This document shows, piece after piece, positions 11,881 through 23,545 of a stretch of 64,000 nucleotides of DNA. The notes under the pieces were generated by a model. That model saw only the letters and a list, made by a program, of their open reading frames with translations, was not told the DNA's origin and made no database searches. A program made the position numbers and the translations under genes. The stretch comes from Haematobia irritans (taxonomy: Eukaryota > Arthropoda > Insecta > Diptera > Muscidae), in contig NC_134398.1 in the NCBI RefSeq assembly GCF_050003625.1, positions 67,092,891 through 67,156,890 on the forward strand, given 5' to 3'. How positions within the stretch are numbered: the stretch's first letter is position 1; each line of letters opens with the position of its first letter.

Positions 11881-13097
11881 GATGAACCAAATTCATAAAT
11901 TTATTGGATTGCTGTTGCAGATAATCTCCTTTAGTAAAATTTGCTAAAAAGAAATATTTTTTAATTCACTTTCAAAGATAATACCCACCTTAAACGATTA
12001 AATAGAAAATATTTTATTATTCACGTTCGTATGCTCCAGATTTGCCCATGACTGTTTATCAGCAAACTAACCTAAATGAACAAATAAAATGTTAAGCATA
12101 TCAAGGAGCACAGGAGCCACCTCCCACCTATAATTTAGCAAACCGTACTGAAATTCCACATTGCAAAAACACGCACACACAACCATCCAATGTGTAATGT
12201 GTGTAAATAATAATACGAGGCAAAAAGCGTTATAAAAAAAAACAACAACAAGAAAGAAAATAATATTTTACAGCTCGTAAATAAAGTAATAAATTAATGT
12301 TTTAAGCATACAAGGCAGCAGAGAAGCACAACACAATATAGCGAGCAAACAAACACAAACGCGATATAAAAACGCAAACAAACGAAATGAACTGGAGGAG
12401 GAAAAGCGCAGTAAAATAAGATTTATTACCAAATTGCATTACTAATGTAAATTTTTCGCAATAACTTTGTACATTTGTTTTCCACAATTGACGTTGGAAA
12501 TCATTACTTAAGACTAGAGTTGCCAATCTTTGTTTTTTTTTCTGATTATAATCATTACGATATGATGGCATTTCCATATATTAGGGCACATTTAAGATTA
12601 TAAGTTGTCTATGTATGTGAATGAGAGACAAGAGATTGGTTTACAATTTACATAAAAGTTGAAGGGCTTTATATCAAATATTAAGTAATATCTGAGGAAA
12701 TTTCATAATTTAGAAATTGTCAGCCAGTATTAGGGAGTATTATAAGCTATGGTACATCATTGGTACTAAGAGTTTTGATTGGCGTTTTATTTTCTATCAA
12801 TATTACATAAACTACCATGTAAGCCTAAGTCATATTGACTGGCTTTAAGGATTGCAGAGAGCAAGATTGTCTGCTCTGAGACTCTTCTGAATGTAGATAA
12901 CAGTTAACTGTTAACAGTTGTCACTCTGTTGCTGTGGATGTATGAGCTTGTTGGACGTTGAATTTCAGGTTGTTTTGTAGAACTTATTTTTCAAAGAAGA
13001 CTATTTAATTTAAATAAATCAAAATTATATTTAATAAATGTAAAGTTATGTTTAAACATAATATTTTAAATTAAATTTTATTATTGAACATTTATAC
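11881..13097. other. AT-rich noncoding DNA, nothing recognised
   Basis: No gene is supported. The 91-codon minus frame at 12302-12577 is rich in Phe/Cys/Leu and has no homology that I recognise. Confidence 0.45.
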
Positions 13098-13480
13098 TAC
13101 ACTCAAAAAAGTAAACTCGTTAGGAAGGAAGGAACGTAAGTTAACTTTTAAAATACTTAACTAAACTGTGATATATGTTATACGCCGATATCATAAATAT
13201 AAGTGAATATTTTTCGACAAATTTAAGAAAATTTATAAGACATAATTATTATTTTTTCACATATTAATGAACGTTTTGCAGCTTCAGTGCCATACGAAGG
13301 CGCATTTGTGGTGATTTTTTTTTATTATTTTTTTTAGGAAATCCTATCTACTTAGTGCCAAATACGTATTTACTAAATCTTTATTCTTCATTTATGTATA
13401 TTTGTTCTCTCTTTTTAGTTCATTTATCTAACGTACAAAAAATATTGGATCAATTTTGTTTTTTTTGGGTGTATTAAAAT
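13098..13480 (+). repeat. Interspersed repeat family A, copy 2
   Basis: It has the same motif order as copy 1: CACTCAAAAAAGTAAAC, GGAAGGAAGGAACG, the GCCGATATCA block, TTACTAAATCTTTATTC and TTTAGTTCATTTATCTAACG. It is more diverged than copy 1. Confidence 0.5.
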
Positions 13481-13769
13481 CAATAACTCAAATAAAATGA
13501 ATGGAACTAAACTGTAGTCAATTATACTGAATCGAAATGGAAATAATATCGACAAAAAGTAAGGCGATTTTGTATATAAAATTAATCATTTAAATTTTAA
13601 TTTTAAATAAATTGGAAGTAACTAAACTGTAGTCAAATATATTAAATCAAAATAGAAAAATTTTTAACACACTACTATTGGTCAAAAAGTAGGGCGAATT
13701 CGTTTGTAAAGTAAAAATATTTATTTTATCTTCTAAATCAATTTTATTTCCTCCAAAATAATTCCCTCC

Positions 13770-14115
13770 TGTTAAAATATACGAAACCAGGACTATTGTA
13801 GGGCTAGTCCTGGTTTGGTATATTTTCGGTCACATTTCTGGTTTGCTTTTTACGAGATAAATTTACTACTTAGATCACGACATGGACTTATTCCGAAATG
13901 CAAGTCAAGTCTAAAAAAGTCTTACTACTTACTAGGACTAATCCTTTGCCTCATGAACCAGCCTTGTACAAAATCTTAAGATAAAGTTCAATATGTATTT
14001 TTTGTACAGTAAATCAGAAAGGACACATGTTTACAATATGTACATAGATGAGACCATTAATTAAATTTTAGTAATGATCATATCAATGACTGGCGACAAT
14101 TAAATAAATTAAATT
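13770..14115 (+). repeat. Diverged family H element (accAGGACT... repeats)
   Basis: It shares the order CCAGGACTA..GTCCTGGT, ACGACATGGACTTATTCC, CTTACTAGGACTA and TCATGAACCAG with the better copy at 51801-52257 and with 54075-54310. No clear ends here. Confidence 0.4.
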
Positions 14116-14815
14116 TAATTTTAAAAATTTATTTAATTTATTTAAATTGAAAACATTGTTCTATTTTATTCTGTGTGATATTGTCTGATTCACTCAAATG
14201 TAGAACCCAAAAAAAAAAATTGTATAAAGCTCTCAGAGATCATGTATTTTACACATTGGATACTAGAAACGTACGTTATATATATGTTATATATATGCTT
14301 ATTTATTAGCATTAATTGATTTGTTAGGGTTATGAGAAATAAACATTCAGTTGGTCCGCATTTTCACATTGTCACCTATTATGTTTAATAGACAGCCCAC
14401 CGATACCTATTATTAGACAGAATGTAATAAATTCACCACTCCAGTTTATTGCTACTGGTTTTAAATGTTAATATGCTTTGGGCAGTGAAACTAAAACCTT
14501 ATAAGACCACCCTAGTATTTTTTGATTTTTTATTTTGAATATCTCGAATATATTAATAAGATCTTGCCTTAGAACCAATTATTCTCTTATATTTGATTTA
14601 AAAAATAAATTATGATTTTCATAGGCGTTCGGTGATGTATAAACTGCGGCCCACTCTAAGAGTCGTTCTTAAACACTTACCCTACTTTGATAGTTTTCGA
14701 TCATCAAATATCTATTGTCGCTTTCCCACTATTTTTTCCCTTTTACAATGAATAAAATACCTTCAAAATTGTTTTCATAGTAATTCAGCTTATTTGTTTT
14801 TTATTTTCTTTACAG
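14116..14815 (+). other. End of putative intron with 3' splice site
   Basis: AT-rich sequence ends in a strong polypyrimidine tract and TTTTCTTTACAG, with the AG at 14814-14815. The tract upstream (14786-14812) is almost pure T with C. This marks the left edge of the putative host exon. Nothing else is recognised in the stretch. Confidence 0.4.
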
Positions 14816-14826
14816 TTAACAAGGCT

Positions 14827-14874
14827 ATGGAGCAAGGACACCAAAAGAATCGTCCAGTTGTGTTTGAGTTGTGA
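14827..14874 (+). CDS. Upstream ORF, 15 codons
   Basis: A 15-residue frame, MEQGHQKNRPVVFEL, opens 11 bases after the predicted splice acceptor and ends in TGA. It would be the first ATG in the exon and could lower translation of the main frame. Whether it is translated cannot be told from sequence. Confidence 0.2.
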   Translation: MEQGHQKNRPVVFEL

Positions 14875-16447
14875 TTTGAATATCCCCCTAGAAATACCAC
14901 AGAAACCGCAAACTAACCAGTGAAGTGAAAACCAAATACAATCATTTACACCCAAAGAAAAACTAAACTAACAACAACAACCAAAGCAAAACAAAAAATC
15001 TCAAACAACAGCATAAACTATATTAAATGCATAGGTATAATTAAAATTAAATTATGGCTAAATAAATTTATTGCAAGTTACACATACACACACACACAAA
15101 GGAAGCTGAAGAGGAAGAAAACCAAATTAATGTGAATTTGTTTAGTGCCACAAGCAAAGTAAAAAATATGCACCACAATATGAGCAAATCATAAACATTT
15201 GAAATTTATTTCTCAATTTAAATGTACCAAATGCAAAAATAACAAATAAAACGAAACAAGAAATGTTATAATTTATGGCAAACATAAATGCCAAAAGTGG
15301 GGCAAATTTTCATGAAACCATAAAATAAAGTTTACAAAAATAAAAGCACCAACGATTTTATTAAGAAGGAAATATTATGAAAATAAATTAAAAAATAAAA
15401 ATAAATTTCTTAATGTTAATGAAAATTTGGATGAAGAAATAAATCACATTGAAATATGAAATAAAAGCAACCGAGTGACAAAAGTTTAATGAAAAATTCT
15501 AAAATTTTAAAAATTTAATGACCTATAACCAAAAAAAAATCCTACCTTGATTAAAGTTTACGAGGAAAGTGTTAAATTATCCAACTAAAGTTCAAAAAGT
15601 GATGCAGTAAATTATTAAAATTAAAATTATGGGGCATAATGCAAATGCTTTTTAAATGGGTCTTTAAAGTTCTCATTTGTTTTTCTCATATATTACTGTA
15701 ATCAGCTTAAAAACAAAATCCCCATTGTATCTGCAACGCACAACCCTCTTAATAAAATTATAAATTATTACAGCTTTGTAACAATTAACAGTGTTATTAA
15801 TTCATTTGAAAAGGCAAACCTACGCAATAAAAGGCCAAATAACAATCAACCATCAACGTTGGCAACAGAAGTGCAAACAACGACATCAACAAATTACACA
15901 AAATCACAAATTATCATCAATTAATTTGATACCCTTCACAATTGTATGCGTGTATTTGTGCATGCAAATGAGAAGCGCATGCGTTTAAAACCAGTTCACA
16001 CCAAATCTCATTTAAAACCCGCCAAATAATCTCATATTAAGCATATAGCTCAAATACTCTTGTCTCTAAGGGAAATCTTCAAAACAAAAGAAATAAATTC
16101 TCTCCAGGACATAAAGAAAATCGTGAAAAAGTCGGAAACTCATATCTCTCTCTGGAAATAATCTTAGTTCATCTCAGCAGCTGTAAACTTTTTTACTCTC
16201 ACTTTGTGGATTAGAGAGTAAAAAAGTTCTGAGCACGAGAAACTCCCAATCACCTGTTTCTTTTTTGCATTGCTTGCAAATGCTGTGAGTGTGTTATTTC
16301 TTTGAAAGAAAAAAAAAAACAACAAAACGACAAAGTGCAGTTTTGTTAGGCTTTATTACTAGAGTTGCCAACTCCTTTCGATTTGCTTTTTTTTGGCGGC
16401 ACGTGTTACCAACAGCCTTCAAAGTGGATTTAACAAACTATAATAAA

Positions 16448-16504
16448 ATGCTGCAGGCAAGCAGTCAATATTTGCGGCCGGAATATTTGGCGGCACCACC
16501 TACG
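16448..16504 (+). CDS. First coding exon of a host gene; N-terminus resembles NET-family zinc-finger proteins (Noc/Elbow/Nlz)
   Basis: The frame starts at ATAAAATG (good fly start context) and encodes 19 residues, MLQASSQYLRPEYLAAPPT, ending exactly at a GTAAGT donor in phase 0. Seen directly: the start, the frame and the donor. From memory of the family, NET proteins (Drosophila Noc and Elbow, vertebrate ZNF503/ZNF703) begin with a short segment of the type YL.PeYL.PlP.T, followed by a conserved DAKKSPLALLAQ segment. The match covers only the first part. The DAKKSP segment would have to be on the next exon, which I cannot find in the remaining 47 kb, implying a very long intron. These proteins are transcriptional co-repressors acting in the nucleus in eye, leg and tracheal development. 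Alternative: an unrelated gene with a short first coding exon, or chance. Confidence in a real exon is about 0.5; in the family call it is lower. Confidence 0.42.
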
Positions 16505-17655
16505 GTAAGTTTGTCTACAAACAATCATAAAATATGATAAATTTTTATGGGTCACGTTATTCTCGGCAAATTAAGTTTTATAGAAAGAAGACAACATTTT
16601 TTTTGGATCCACGGTTATTCATATTCTCTTACATCCATATTGAAAGTATTACTGGAAGATGTTAGAGCTGAATTTTTTTATATCATCCTCCATACACTCA
16701 AAAAATTTATTGATTTTCATAGAAGTGAAATTTTGGATAAAGGTGAGTACTAAGTTCGAGTTTTGCCGCTAAAGTGAAAACTAAATCAGTAAAAAAAAGG
16801 GATAAAATTATGCATATTTGTTGCAAATTTTATTATAACTTGATAGGGAATAGCCCGAAGCAAATTTTCACAAACTTTGTTTTCCTTAAAATGAATTATT
16901 AAAGAAAAGTAATCGTGAAAAATAGACGATTTTAGCGGCTAAGCTCGAACTTAATACCCACCTTAAACTTTAAAATGAAATAACAAATCATAAAATAAAG
17001 AAAAAAAAATAAATAAAATAAAACAGATGCAAATTGAAAATATTATTCAGTAAACAAATGTAAATGTAAAACAAAGGTAAATGCCGCTGCTGTACTGTTT
17101 ACTGTATTGTACATTATGTTGTAAAAATATGCCAAATTTTGTTTAAGTAAATTTGCAAACACATAACTATTTACTATTATGACAAAAAAAAAAAACAATA
17201 TGACCCAAATTTTTTCGGCCGTTTTACAAGTTTTCCATTAAATCTCCGATTAATTAATTGCTGCAATATATTTTAATCAAAATACAAACAATCACATGAA
17301 TCAATTAAATTTAAATTATATTGAATAATGTTTCTATTTCATAACTTTTCCAAAATTTGTACTCAATTAAAATGTAATTAGATCACGTAATATCGTATAT
17401 ACAATCAAAGCAACATCAAATACAGCGTGGCTTATATGTATCGCAATCAACTTCAGGTTGCTACTATTTCTAAACCGCTCATGGGACTACTAAGAAATTT
17501 ATTACAGTGACAGTTCATTTTATTATTTACTAGCTTACAAAAGCATTTTGATCTATTGCATTCAGAAATAATAACGGAATTCAAACGTAATAGTGTGAGT
17601 GCTTTATATTTGGCTGGTAGTCTACAAGTCGCTAACATTAGAGCCCCCAGCATTT
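16505..17655 (+). other. Start of putative intron; AT-rich, nothing recognised
   Basis: It begins GTAAGT. Noncoding, with AT-rich sequence and A-runs. The 68-codon frame at 16547-16753 is not supported by any domain or codon pattern. Confidence 0.4.
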
Positions 17656-18290
17656 AAATGTGAATAAATCTTTGCATCGCGTCCCTAAAGTAGACGGAAA
17701 AACGGTAAAAACAACAGAAATAACCCGAAAAGTTCAGGCCGGATTTGATCCAAGAAATCCAAGTATATCATGACCAAAGCCATTGAAGTTCTAAAGTGCA
17801 AGAGCTTACCGATTCACAATAAGAATTAGTCTGGAAATGGTCAAGGAGTTCTTCGCTTATACGAAAATGGTCACCTAACAAATTTTGTTTTCTACGATAA
17901 AATGATCAGGATTACGTGCCAGCTGAAAATTTACAACTTTGATTAGCCACCAGAGGTCAAGCCTGACAATGGTAATTGTATGACCCGATGGTCGCTTATC
18001 GCTTGTACTCATCGACAGTGCGTTCAAAATAAATTAAAGACACGCGTCAACCAAGAATGACTTGAAGAGGAAGTTACTTCCTTCATTCTTACCGCACAAT
18101 GGTTAACAAAGTCTCTGGATCTTAACCCGTTGGACTTTTGGAGGTTGGCACTAAAATATACCAATCTGTCGATAATTTCCAGACGGTGTTTCGACGGGAA
18201 TGGACCAAAATACCACAATGCCACTTTCCAGTCGTTGTATGGCCATAATCCTTACGAAATATATCCGCTTTGAACAAATCTCAAATAATT
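17656..18290 (+). pseudogene. Fossil Tc1/mariner-superfamily transposase
   Basis: Read in three plus frames, the stretch recalls a mariner-like transposase in the right order. A helix-turn-helix-like start around 17690-17815 (VPKVDGKTVKTTEI, then SKYIMTKAIEVLK) is followed near 17885 by NFVFYDKMIRI, in the place of the first catalytic Asp motif (F.DEK). Near 18095-18150 comes AQWLTKSLDLNPLDFWRLAL, matching the SPDLNPLDF-type third catalytic motif. Many stops and frameshifts. The subfamily cannot be assigned, though NPLDFW is typical of maT/rosa-like rather than irritans elements. No inverted repeats were found. Confidence 0.4.
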
Positions 18291-18738
18291 CTAAAAGTTG
18301 GTATTATTTCCGACATTTTTGAATAATAAAATTACAAAGTAACTTCAAAAAATATACCGGTTTACTATATTGCATTATATATCAGCCACCATGTATATTC
18401 ACTTATCTTGTAATCATGCTAAAATAAGTCAAGTTCGTACTTGGCTATTTTCTGATAAAGCCACCAAATGGTTCGATCTACCAACATGAAATTATTGATC
18501 TTCTCTCCATTTTCTAAAGGAGCCACATACCGATTTTTTTTTAAGAACTTTGAATATATTTTTGAATACACAAAATTTGAAAGGTAATTAAATCAATTGT
18601 TTGCGAAGCTCGACAGATCTTCATACAGTAATTTTTATTTATGAATCAGAGGCTCCATATAATGCAAAATGAATGAAAAGAGAGGTATAGCTTTTTGTGA
18701 TCACCAAAGTCAACGATCGAATTTTTCTTAATACTATT
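18291..18738. other. AT-rich noncoding DNA, nothing recognised
   Basis: No coding frame and no repeat match found. Confidence 0.45.
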
Positions 18739-19149
18739 CCCAGCAAAAAAAAATGGAACACTATTTCAGCAGAATTGCAAGGGAGAGAGGCAGTACAAAC
18801 TGCTTACAAAACAACCGAATCAGCGCTGATTTTTGTTGGCGATGTCCCGATTTAGAGAATCTTCTACACAACACTGATATAATTGCTTATTTTAATATGT
18901 AGCAGTATTGCTCAGAAGTGATATATGATCCTATTTTATAGCATTGTAAGTATGAAGTAAAGCAATACTGCTTTTTTTGGATCTATACTGCATGCGTTGT
19001 TTGCAATAACGTTAACGCATGATCGTAAACTAATTTGATTATTCGTTTATTTTATTGCCACCGATACATACAGTGTAGATGCACTGCCTAATTAAATGTA
19101 TCCCAAAAGGCACACCTAATCTCTTACTGCTGAAGTATTTTGTGATGGG
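18739..19149 (+). mobile_element. Family C MITE (CCCAGCAAAAAA ends), copy 1
   Basis: It starts CCCAGCAAAAAAAAATGG and ends ...TTGTGATGGG, a degraded complement. It matches 38127-38504 along its whole length with shared blocks GGGAGAGAGGCAG, TCAGCGCTGATTTTTG, TTATTGCCACCGAT and TCTTACTGC.GAAGTATTTT. 411 bp, noncoding. It shares only the terminal CCCAGCAAAAA with family D. Confidence 0.75.
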
Positions 19150-20275
19150 TTGATATATTTTGGCAAAATAATCGGATATTCAAAGAATTGGGCATTAAAT
19201 TCTACTAAATTGCTGTAATCATAGCTTCAACACTGTTGGCAATGTCATCAACTGAAACCACATGTCAATTTCAGATCATTTGTGATCAATATCATCTCAT
19301 TTCATATCTTCTAGTCGGATATTAATTTTCAAGAAACAAACAAATAAGAAGCTAAGGCCACGGGTGTTGGAAGACATTTGTCGTTTTTCATGTTTTCCAT
19401 TTGTAATGGAGAAGCTGTGACTGTGGCCGACAGAGAAACGCCACAAGTAACCACAACCACTGGTTTCCAATTTTAAGTATGTGTCAATTGGAATTGAAAA
19501 ATGCTGTCTTTTGTTATTTTGTTTGTTGCAGTGCAATGCGGTTAAGCGGTCTGCTCTGCCAGTGAACCTCTCCAAGTGTCTATGGCTGACAGACTGACTG
19601 GCCTGATGGACTGAATGACATGAATGGCTTACCCTATGTTTGTTTGTATGTGCGAATCTTGGCTTTTGTGGTTTTTTAATCAAATGTGAATGAGTATCCC
19701 CTTTCCAAAAAGCCACAATCCCAGCAGTCACTCATTCCTGACTATCTGTCCCTCTCTTAGTTACCAGCTGTGTAAGATAACACTGATTGATGTTTTGGTA
19801 AAGACAAGCAGACACTTGAAACGAATGAAGAAATGATCCAAACAATACCAAGGAAACGAAATGCAATGAATATAGAATATATACTTGTTTAGGGAAAGGT
19901 TGATGGTGTCATTGGAGTAAACATTTAGGAGCGCTATGGTATTTTAAATTTGGTGAAATTTTTGCCTCACACTTTTTGACATAGCTCAAACCTTGGATGA
20001 AAAGCGAATTGAAGTGATTCGTAGAAGAAAATCGGTTGACTCTAAAATTCAGAGCTTCGCCAATGAGATCAACAGGACTGTAATCACACAAATTTGATAG
20101 AACTGTGTTATGCGCCGTTCATATTTTAACTTTATCCGGTGAATAATGTTCGTGACCAATTATTCGAGACATATCCCAGATATTGTTTGGCCACTTTTTA
20201 AGATTCTTTACAAACATGAACATTTCGTACTATAAACTTATAGTGTGAACGGGGCATTGTGAAGTTCCATATTCT
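19150..20275. other. Repeat-poor stretch, no gene called
   Basis: It matches none of the repeat families in the window. The 144-codon minus frame at 19297-19731 is the longest non-transposon frame here, but it is rich in His/Ser/Lys, has no domain that I know and lacks splice signals. Possibly intronic regulatory DNA. Confidence 0.35.
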
Positions 20276-20346
20276 TAACAGGTTGGCTGATAAGTCCCCG
20301 GTCTACCAAAGAAAAACACATTTTTTTTTGTCAAAGTTCGTTTTTA

Positions 20347-22290
20347 TTATTCAACATAGTTCCCTTTAAGAGCGATACAACGATTACAACGACCTTCCAA
20401 TTTTTTGATACCATTTTGGTAGTACTCCTTCGGTTTTGCCTCAAAATAGGCCTCAGTTTCGGCGATCACCTCTTCATTGCAGCCAATTTTTTTCCCTGCG
20501 AGCATCCTTTTGAGGTCTGAGAACAAGAAAAAGCCGCTGGGGCCAGATCTGGAGAATACGGTGGGTGGGGAAGCAATTCGAAGCCCAATTCATGAATTTT
20601 TGCCATAGTTCTCAATGACTTGTGGCACGGTGCGTTGTCTTGGTGGAACAACACTTTTTTCTTCTTCATATGGGGCCCTTTAGCCGCGATTTCGACCTTC
20701 AAACGCTCCAATAACGCCATATAATAGTCACTGTTGATGGTTTTTCCCTTCTCAAGATAATCGATAAAAATTATTCCATGCGCATCCCAAAAAACAGCGG
20801 CCATTACTTTGCCAGCGGACTTTTGAGCCTTTTCACGCTTCGGAGACGGTTCACCGGTCGCTGTCCACTCAGCCGACTGTCGAATGGACTCAGGAGTGTA
20901 GTGGTGGAGCCATGTTTCATCCATTGTCACATATCGACGGAAAAACTCGGGTGTATTACGAGTTAACAGCTGCAAACACCGCTCAGAATCATCAACACGT
21001 TGTTTTTGGTCAAATGTCCTTTGATATCTTTAAGGCCTCTGCTATCTCGATCAACTTCATTTTACGGTCATTCAAAATCATTTTGTGGATTTTTTTTATG
21101 TTTTCGTCGGTAACCACCTCTTTCGGGCGTCCACTGCGTTCACCGTCCTCCGCGCTCATTTCACCACGCTTGAATTTTGCATACACGCTCACAAAAAATC
21201 GCTTCTGTAACATATACTCCCAAACATATTTTGCTTCAAGCATATACATTTTTGGGTATTGCCCAAACATTTATATGTTTGATCTCTACCAATATATAAT
21301 ATGTTTGAAAGCATATTGGTCTAAACAATATATGTTTGGGTAGTCTAAGTTCCAAACATTTTGTATTTTTGCATCCAAATTCAATAATGTTGTCTTCCAA
21401 AAAACAATATGTTATTATGTGAACATATAATATGTTTGGAAGCATTTTGCACCCAAAAATATTATATGCTTAAAAAAAATTCTCCCAAACAATATTGTGC
21501 TCAAAATTTTATTTATTTATTTATATATTTACAATCATAATGAATTATGAAAATAAACAGGTAATATAGGTGCTAACAACATAGGTTTTCGACCTGAATG
21601 CTCAAAATTTTGTTTCTGCCCAATTGTATATTCTCCCACATCTTTCTCACTTCCACGAGATTTTTTTAGTTCTTAGCACCTTTTTCTGTAATACAAACAT
21701 TGTAGAAGAAATTATTCAATTGTATGATTTTTTTTATTTTTATTTTACCTTTTGCCGGACGGGGATTAGAACAGCGGACCACACAGTTTGTAAGGATCAA
21801 AGAAGTAGCTGATCAATTGCCCAAGGAAAAATAAAATGTTAATTTTGTAATAACAAGCAACAACCACCAACTTAATTCAATATCGCTCCCTGTTAAATAG
21901 CGCTCCAAGCTACTAAACACATATATGTTTATAGGCTATTTCTAAATTAATATATGTTTGCATCCAAGCATATTATATTTACAAACATTTTATGTCCCAA
22001 ACATAATATGTTCTAACATATTAACATATATGTCCCAAACATGTTATGCTAGTTTATGAGCATTATATGCTTGCACTCAAAAATATCGTGTTTAAAAATT
22101 TGTGTTCCAAACATATAATGTTTATATCCAAACATATGAAAAACAGTCTTTTTCATCCGTGTACCAATCAATTATTGTTGATTTCCCATGGGCAGAGTCC
22201 GGAAACTCATTATCAAGCCAAGTTTTTGCTTCCACCGTATTTTTTCCCTTCAGTAAACAGTATTTTATCAAAACACGAAATTCATTTTTT
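20347..22290 (-). pseudogene. Himar1-like mariner transposase, disrupted
   Basis: Minus-strand DD34D transposase that would cut and paste its own element at TA sites. The longest open piece (20975-20466, 169 codons) holds the first catalytic Asp in TMDETWLHHYTPES and the second in FHQDNAPCHKS. A lost C near 20545 shifts the frame in the PDLAPSDF motif, so the third Asp is lost and the tail goes out of frame; the stop codon is still recognisable at 20347-20349. The piece 21270-21010 holds the second HTH part (KKIHKMILNDRKMKLIEIAE). Defects, in reading order: a 10-bp deletion at the start codon (near 22284), the 978-bp insertion after the DW-Y codons (21184-22161), a deletion of about 78 bp removing the KERVGHIIHQ...WVPRE region (near 21018), and the C loss. 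Confidence 0.9.
21184..22161. mobile_element. Family I TA-flanked element nested in mariner copy 1
   Basis: A 978-bp insert lies between TA at 21182-21183 and TA at 22162-22163, exactly interrupting the mariner transposase codons that read ...IIDWYAKFKRG. The ends CACGCTCACAAAAAAT and CACGGATGAAAAAGAC (complement) form weak inverted termini. The interior is dominated by CCAAACATAT and its complement ATATGTTTGG, scattered in both orientations. No transposase frame. A fragment of the same family lies at 5511-5980. Confidence 0.8.
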
Positions 22291-22465
22291 TCACAATAAC
22301 AAAAGTTGCTTCACAAAAGACGCTCTATCTCACAAACTAATTGACTTACAGACGTCAAATTTTGACACGAATCATTTGAAGGTTGGTACTATATAAAAAT
22401 AATATGCATTTAATACTAGCGACGCCATCTATGTGTCAGACCGGGGACTTATCAGCCAACCTGTT

Positions 22466-22920
22466 ACAAACCTTGTCAAATATTGGAGGATCTAATTTGA
22501 TATGAGTGTGTCCCACCATATACGAAAATTGTTAAATCTAATTACATCTAATTTAGAATTGGATATGATTAGACCTTAAAAATGATACAGATAGAATTAG
22601 ATATAGAAACAGACATTGTCAGATCTTACATTATATGCGTTCTAATAGTATATCGTGCCATACTTATACATTATACCTTCATATCTGCTCAGTTCTAATA
22701 TCTCATTTTAGAAAGCTTGGAAAGTTACATAAATTCAATTTATCTCTACCCGAAAACGACCATTAACTTAGAAATAGAATCTATCCAATTATAAAATAAT
22801 AGGTCTTGATTTGGGAATATCTACCTAGTCCTTGTCAACCTTACATGTTCTACATATATTAGCCTGTTATCAGGAGAATCTATCGCATTAAGTTCATTGG
22901 CAGGAATTGCCGTATACTTT
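22466..22920. other. AT-rich noncoding DNA, nothing recognised
   Basis: No coding frame or repeat match was found apart from the mariner terminus at its left edge. Confidence 0.4.
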
Positions 22921-23424
22921 GTGAGTTAGGAATTTACGAAAACATATGGCTAATTTGCCGAAAATCGTGGCAAAGATGAGCCAAAGCCGATAAACCACAT
23001 TAAAGCAAATGAAAATCAAGGTCTCAAGATTGAGGCGTGATGCACCCCGAATTCCTGCCTATCGGCCAAACTGTCAACAAGGAATACTATCTGAAAAAGA
23101 GGTCGCAATATGAACCATTGTTGCCAGAAAGTTGCTCACATCAGGGCGCTTTCACTTTCAAAAATCTCCAATTGTAACCGAAATTCACTTAAAATCCCCA
23201 AAATTTTTTTGACAACATTTTATTAAAAAATAAACAATATTTATATTTACATTTATGGGCCAGAGTACGATAAAATACAAAATCTCCGAATTGAAAGTCC
23301 CCATGAAATTCCAACTCTAAAATGTTGTCCCCCCCTTTACAGAGAAAGTACTCGACACTGGCAACACTGATAGCGACCGACAATTTATGGTTTTTGCTTG
23401 ACGATAGTATAATGTCGCACACCG

Positions 23425-23545
23425 CATTGATTCATCCAGAGCTTTTCGCTAGAAATTCAACCAATATCGTTCCACACCCACCATATTCGCCTGATGTTTG
23501 ACTTCTGGCTTTGCAGCAAACTCAAGCGACCGGTTCATGTAGTTT
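23425..23545 (+). pseudogene. Fossil mariner transposase, C-terminal catalytic fragment
   Basis: Read from about 23431, the plus strand gives PELFARNSTNIVPHPPYSPD, a close match to the region before the third catalytic Asp of mariner transposases. After a frame shift it continues FDFWLCSKLKRPVH, the DFWLFSKLK-type block that follows. Only about 40 codons survive. The 500 bp upstream (22920-23420) may belong to the same relic but is too decayed to read. Confidence 0.5.

Larger units (their letters stand above)
14816..16504 (+). other. Putative host exon: long 5' leader plus first coding codons
   Basis: The exon is bounded by an acceptor (AG at 14814-14815) and a consensus donor (GTAAGT at 16505-16510). 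The leader is A-rich with AACAACAACAACCAAAGCAA-type runs and many upstream ATGs, as in long leaders of fly developmental genes, and contains none of the repeat families seen elsewhere in the window. A second possible acceptor (TTTTTTTTGGCGG...CCAACAG, AG near 16413) would make a shorter last exon, so the leader could itself be spliced. Boundaries are inferred from splice-site consensus only. Confidence 0.4.
20278..22464 (-). mobile_element. Mariner element, irritans subfamily (Himar1-like), copy 1, split by another element
   Basis: The inverted repeats are ACAGGTTGGCTGATAAGTCC... at 20278 and its complement ending at 22464, flanked by the TA duplication at 20276-20277 and 22465-22466. These termini match what I recall of Himar1. 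Of the 2187 bp, 978 (21184-22161) are a later insertion. The remaining 1209 bp is about 80 bp short of the usual 1.29 kb, accounted for by a deletion in the coding region near 21018. The transposase runs on the minus strand and is dead. Confidence 0.92.

Noticed and set aside
18739..19149. Clean target duplication for family C MITE
   Set aside because: Flanks of the two copies do not agree on TA or any other fixed-length duplication, so none is claimed.
19297..19731. 144-codon minus-strand frame
   Set aside because: His/Ser/Lys-rich composition, no known domain and no splice signals; could be chance in a less AT-rich segment.
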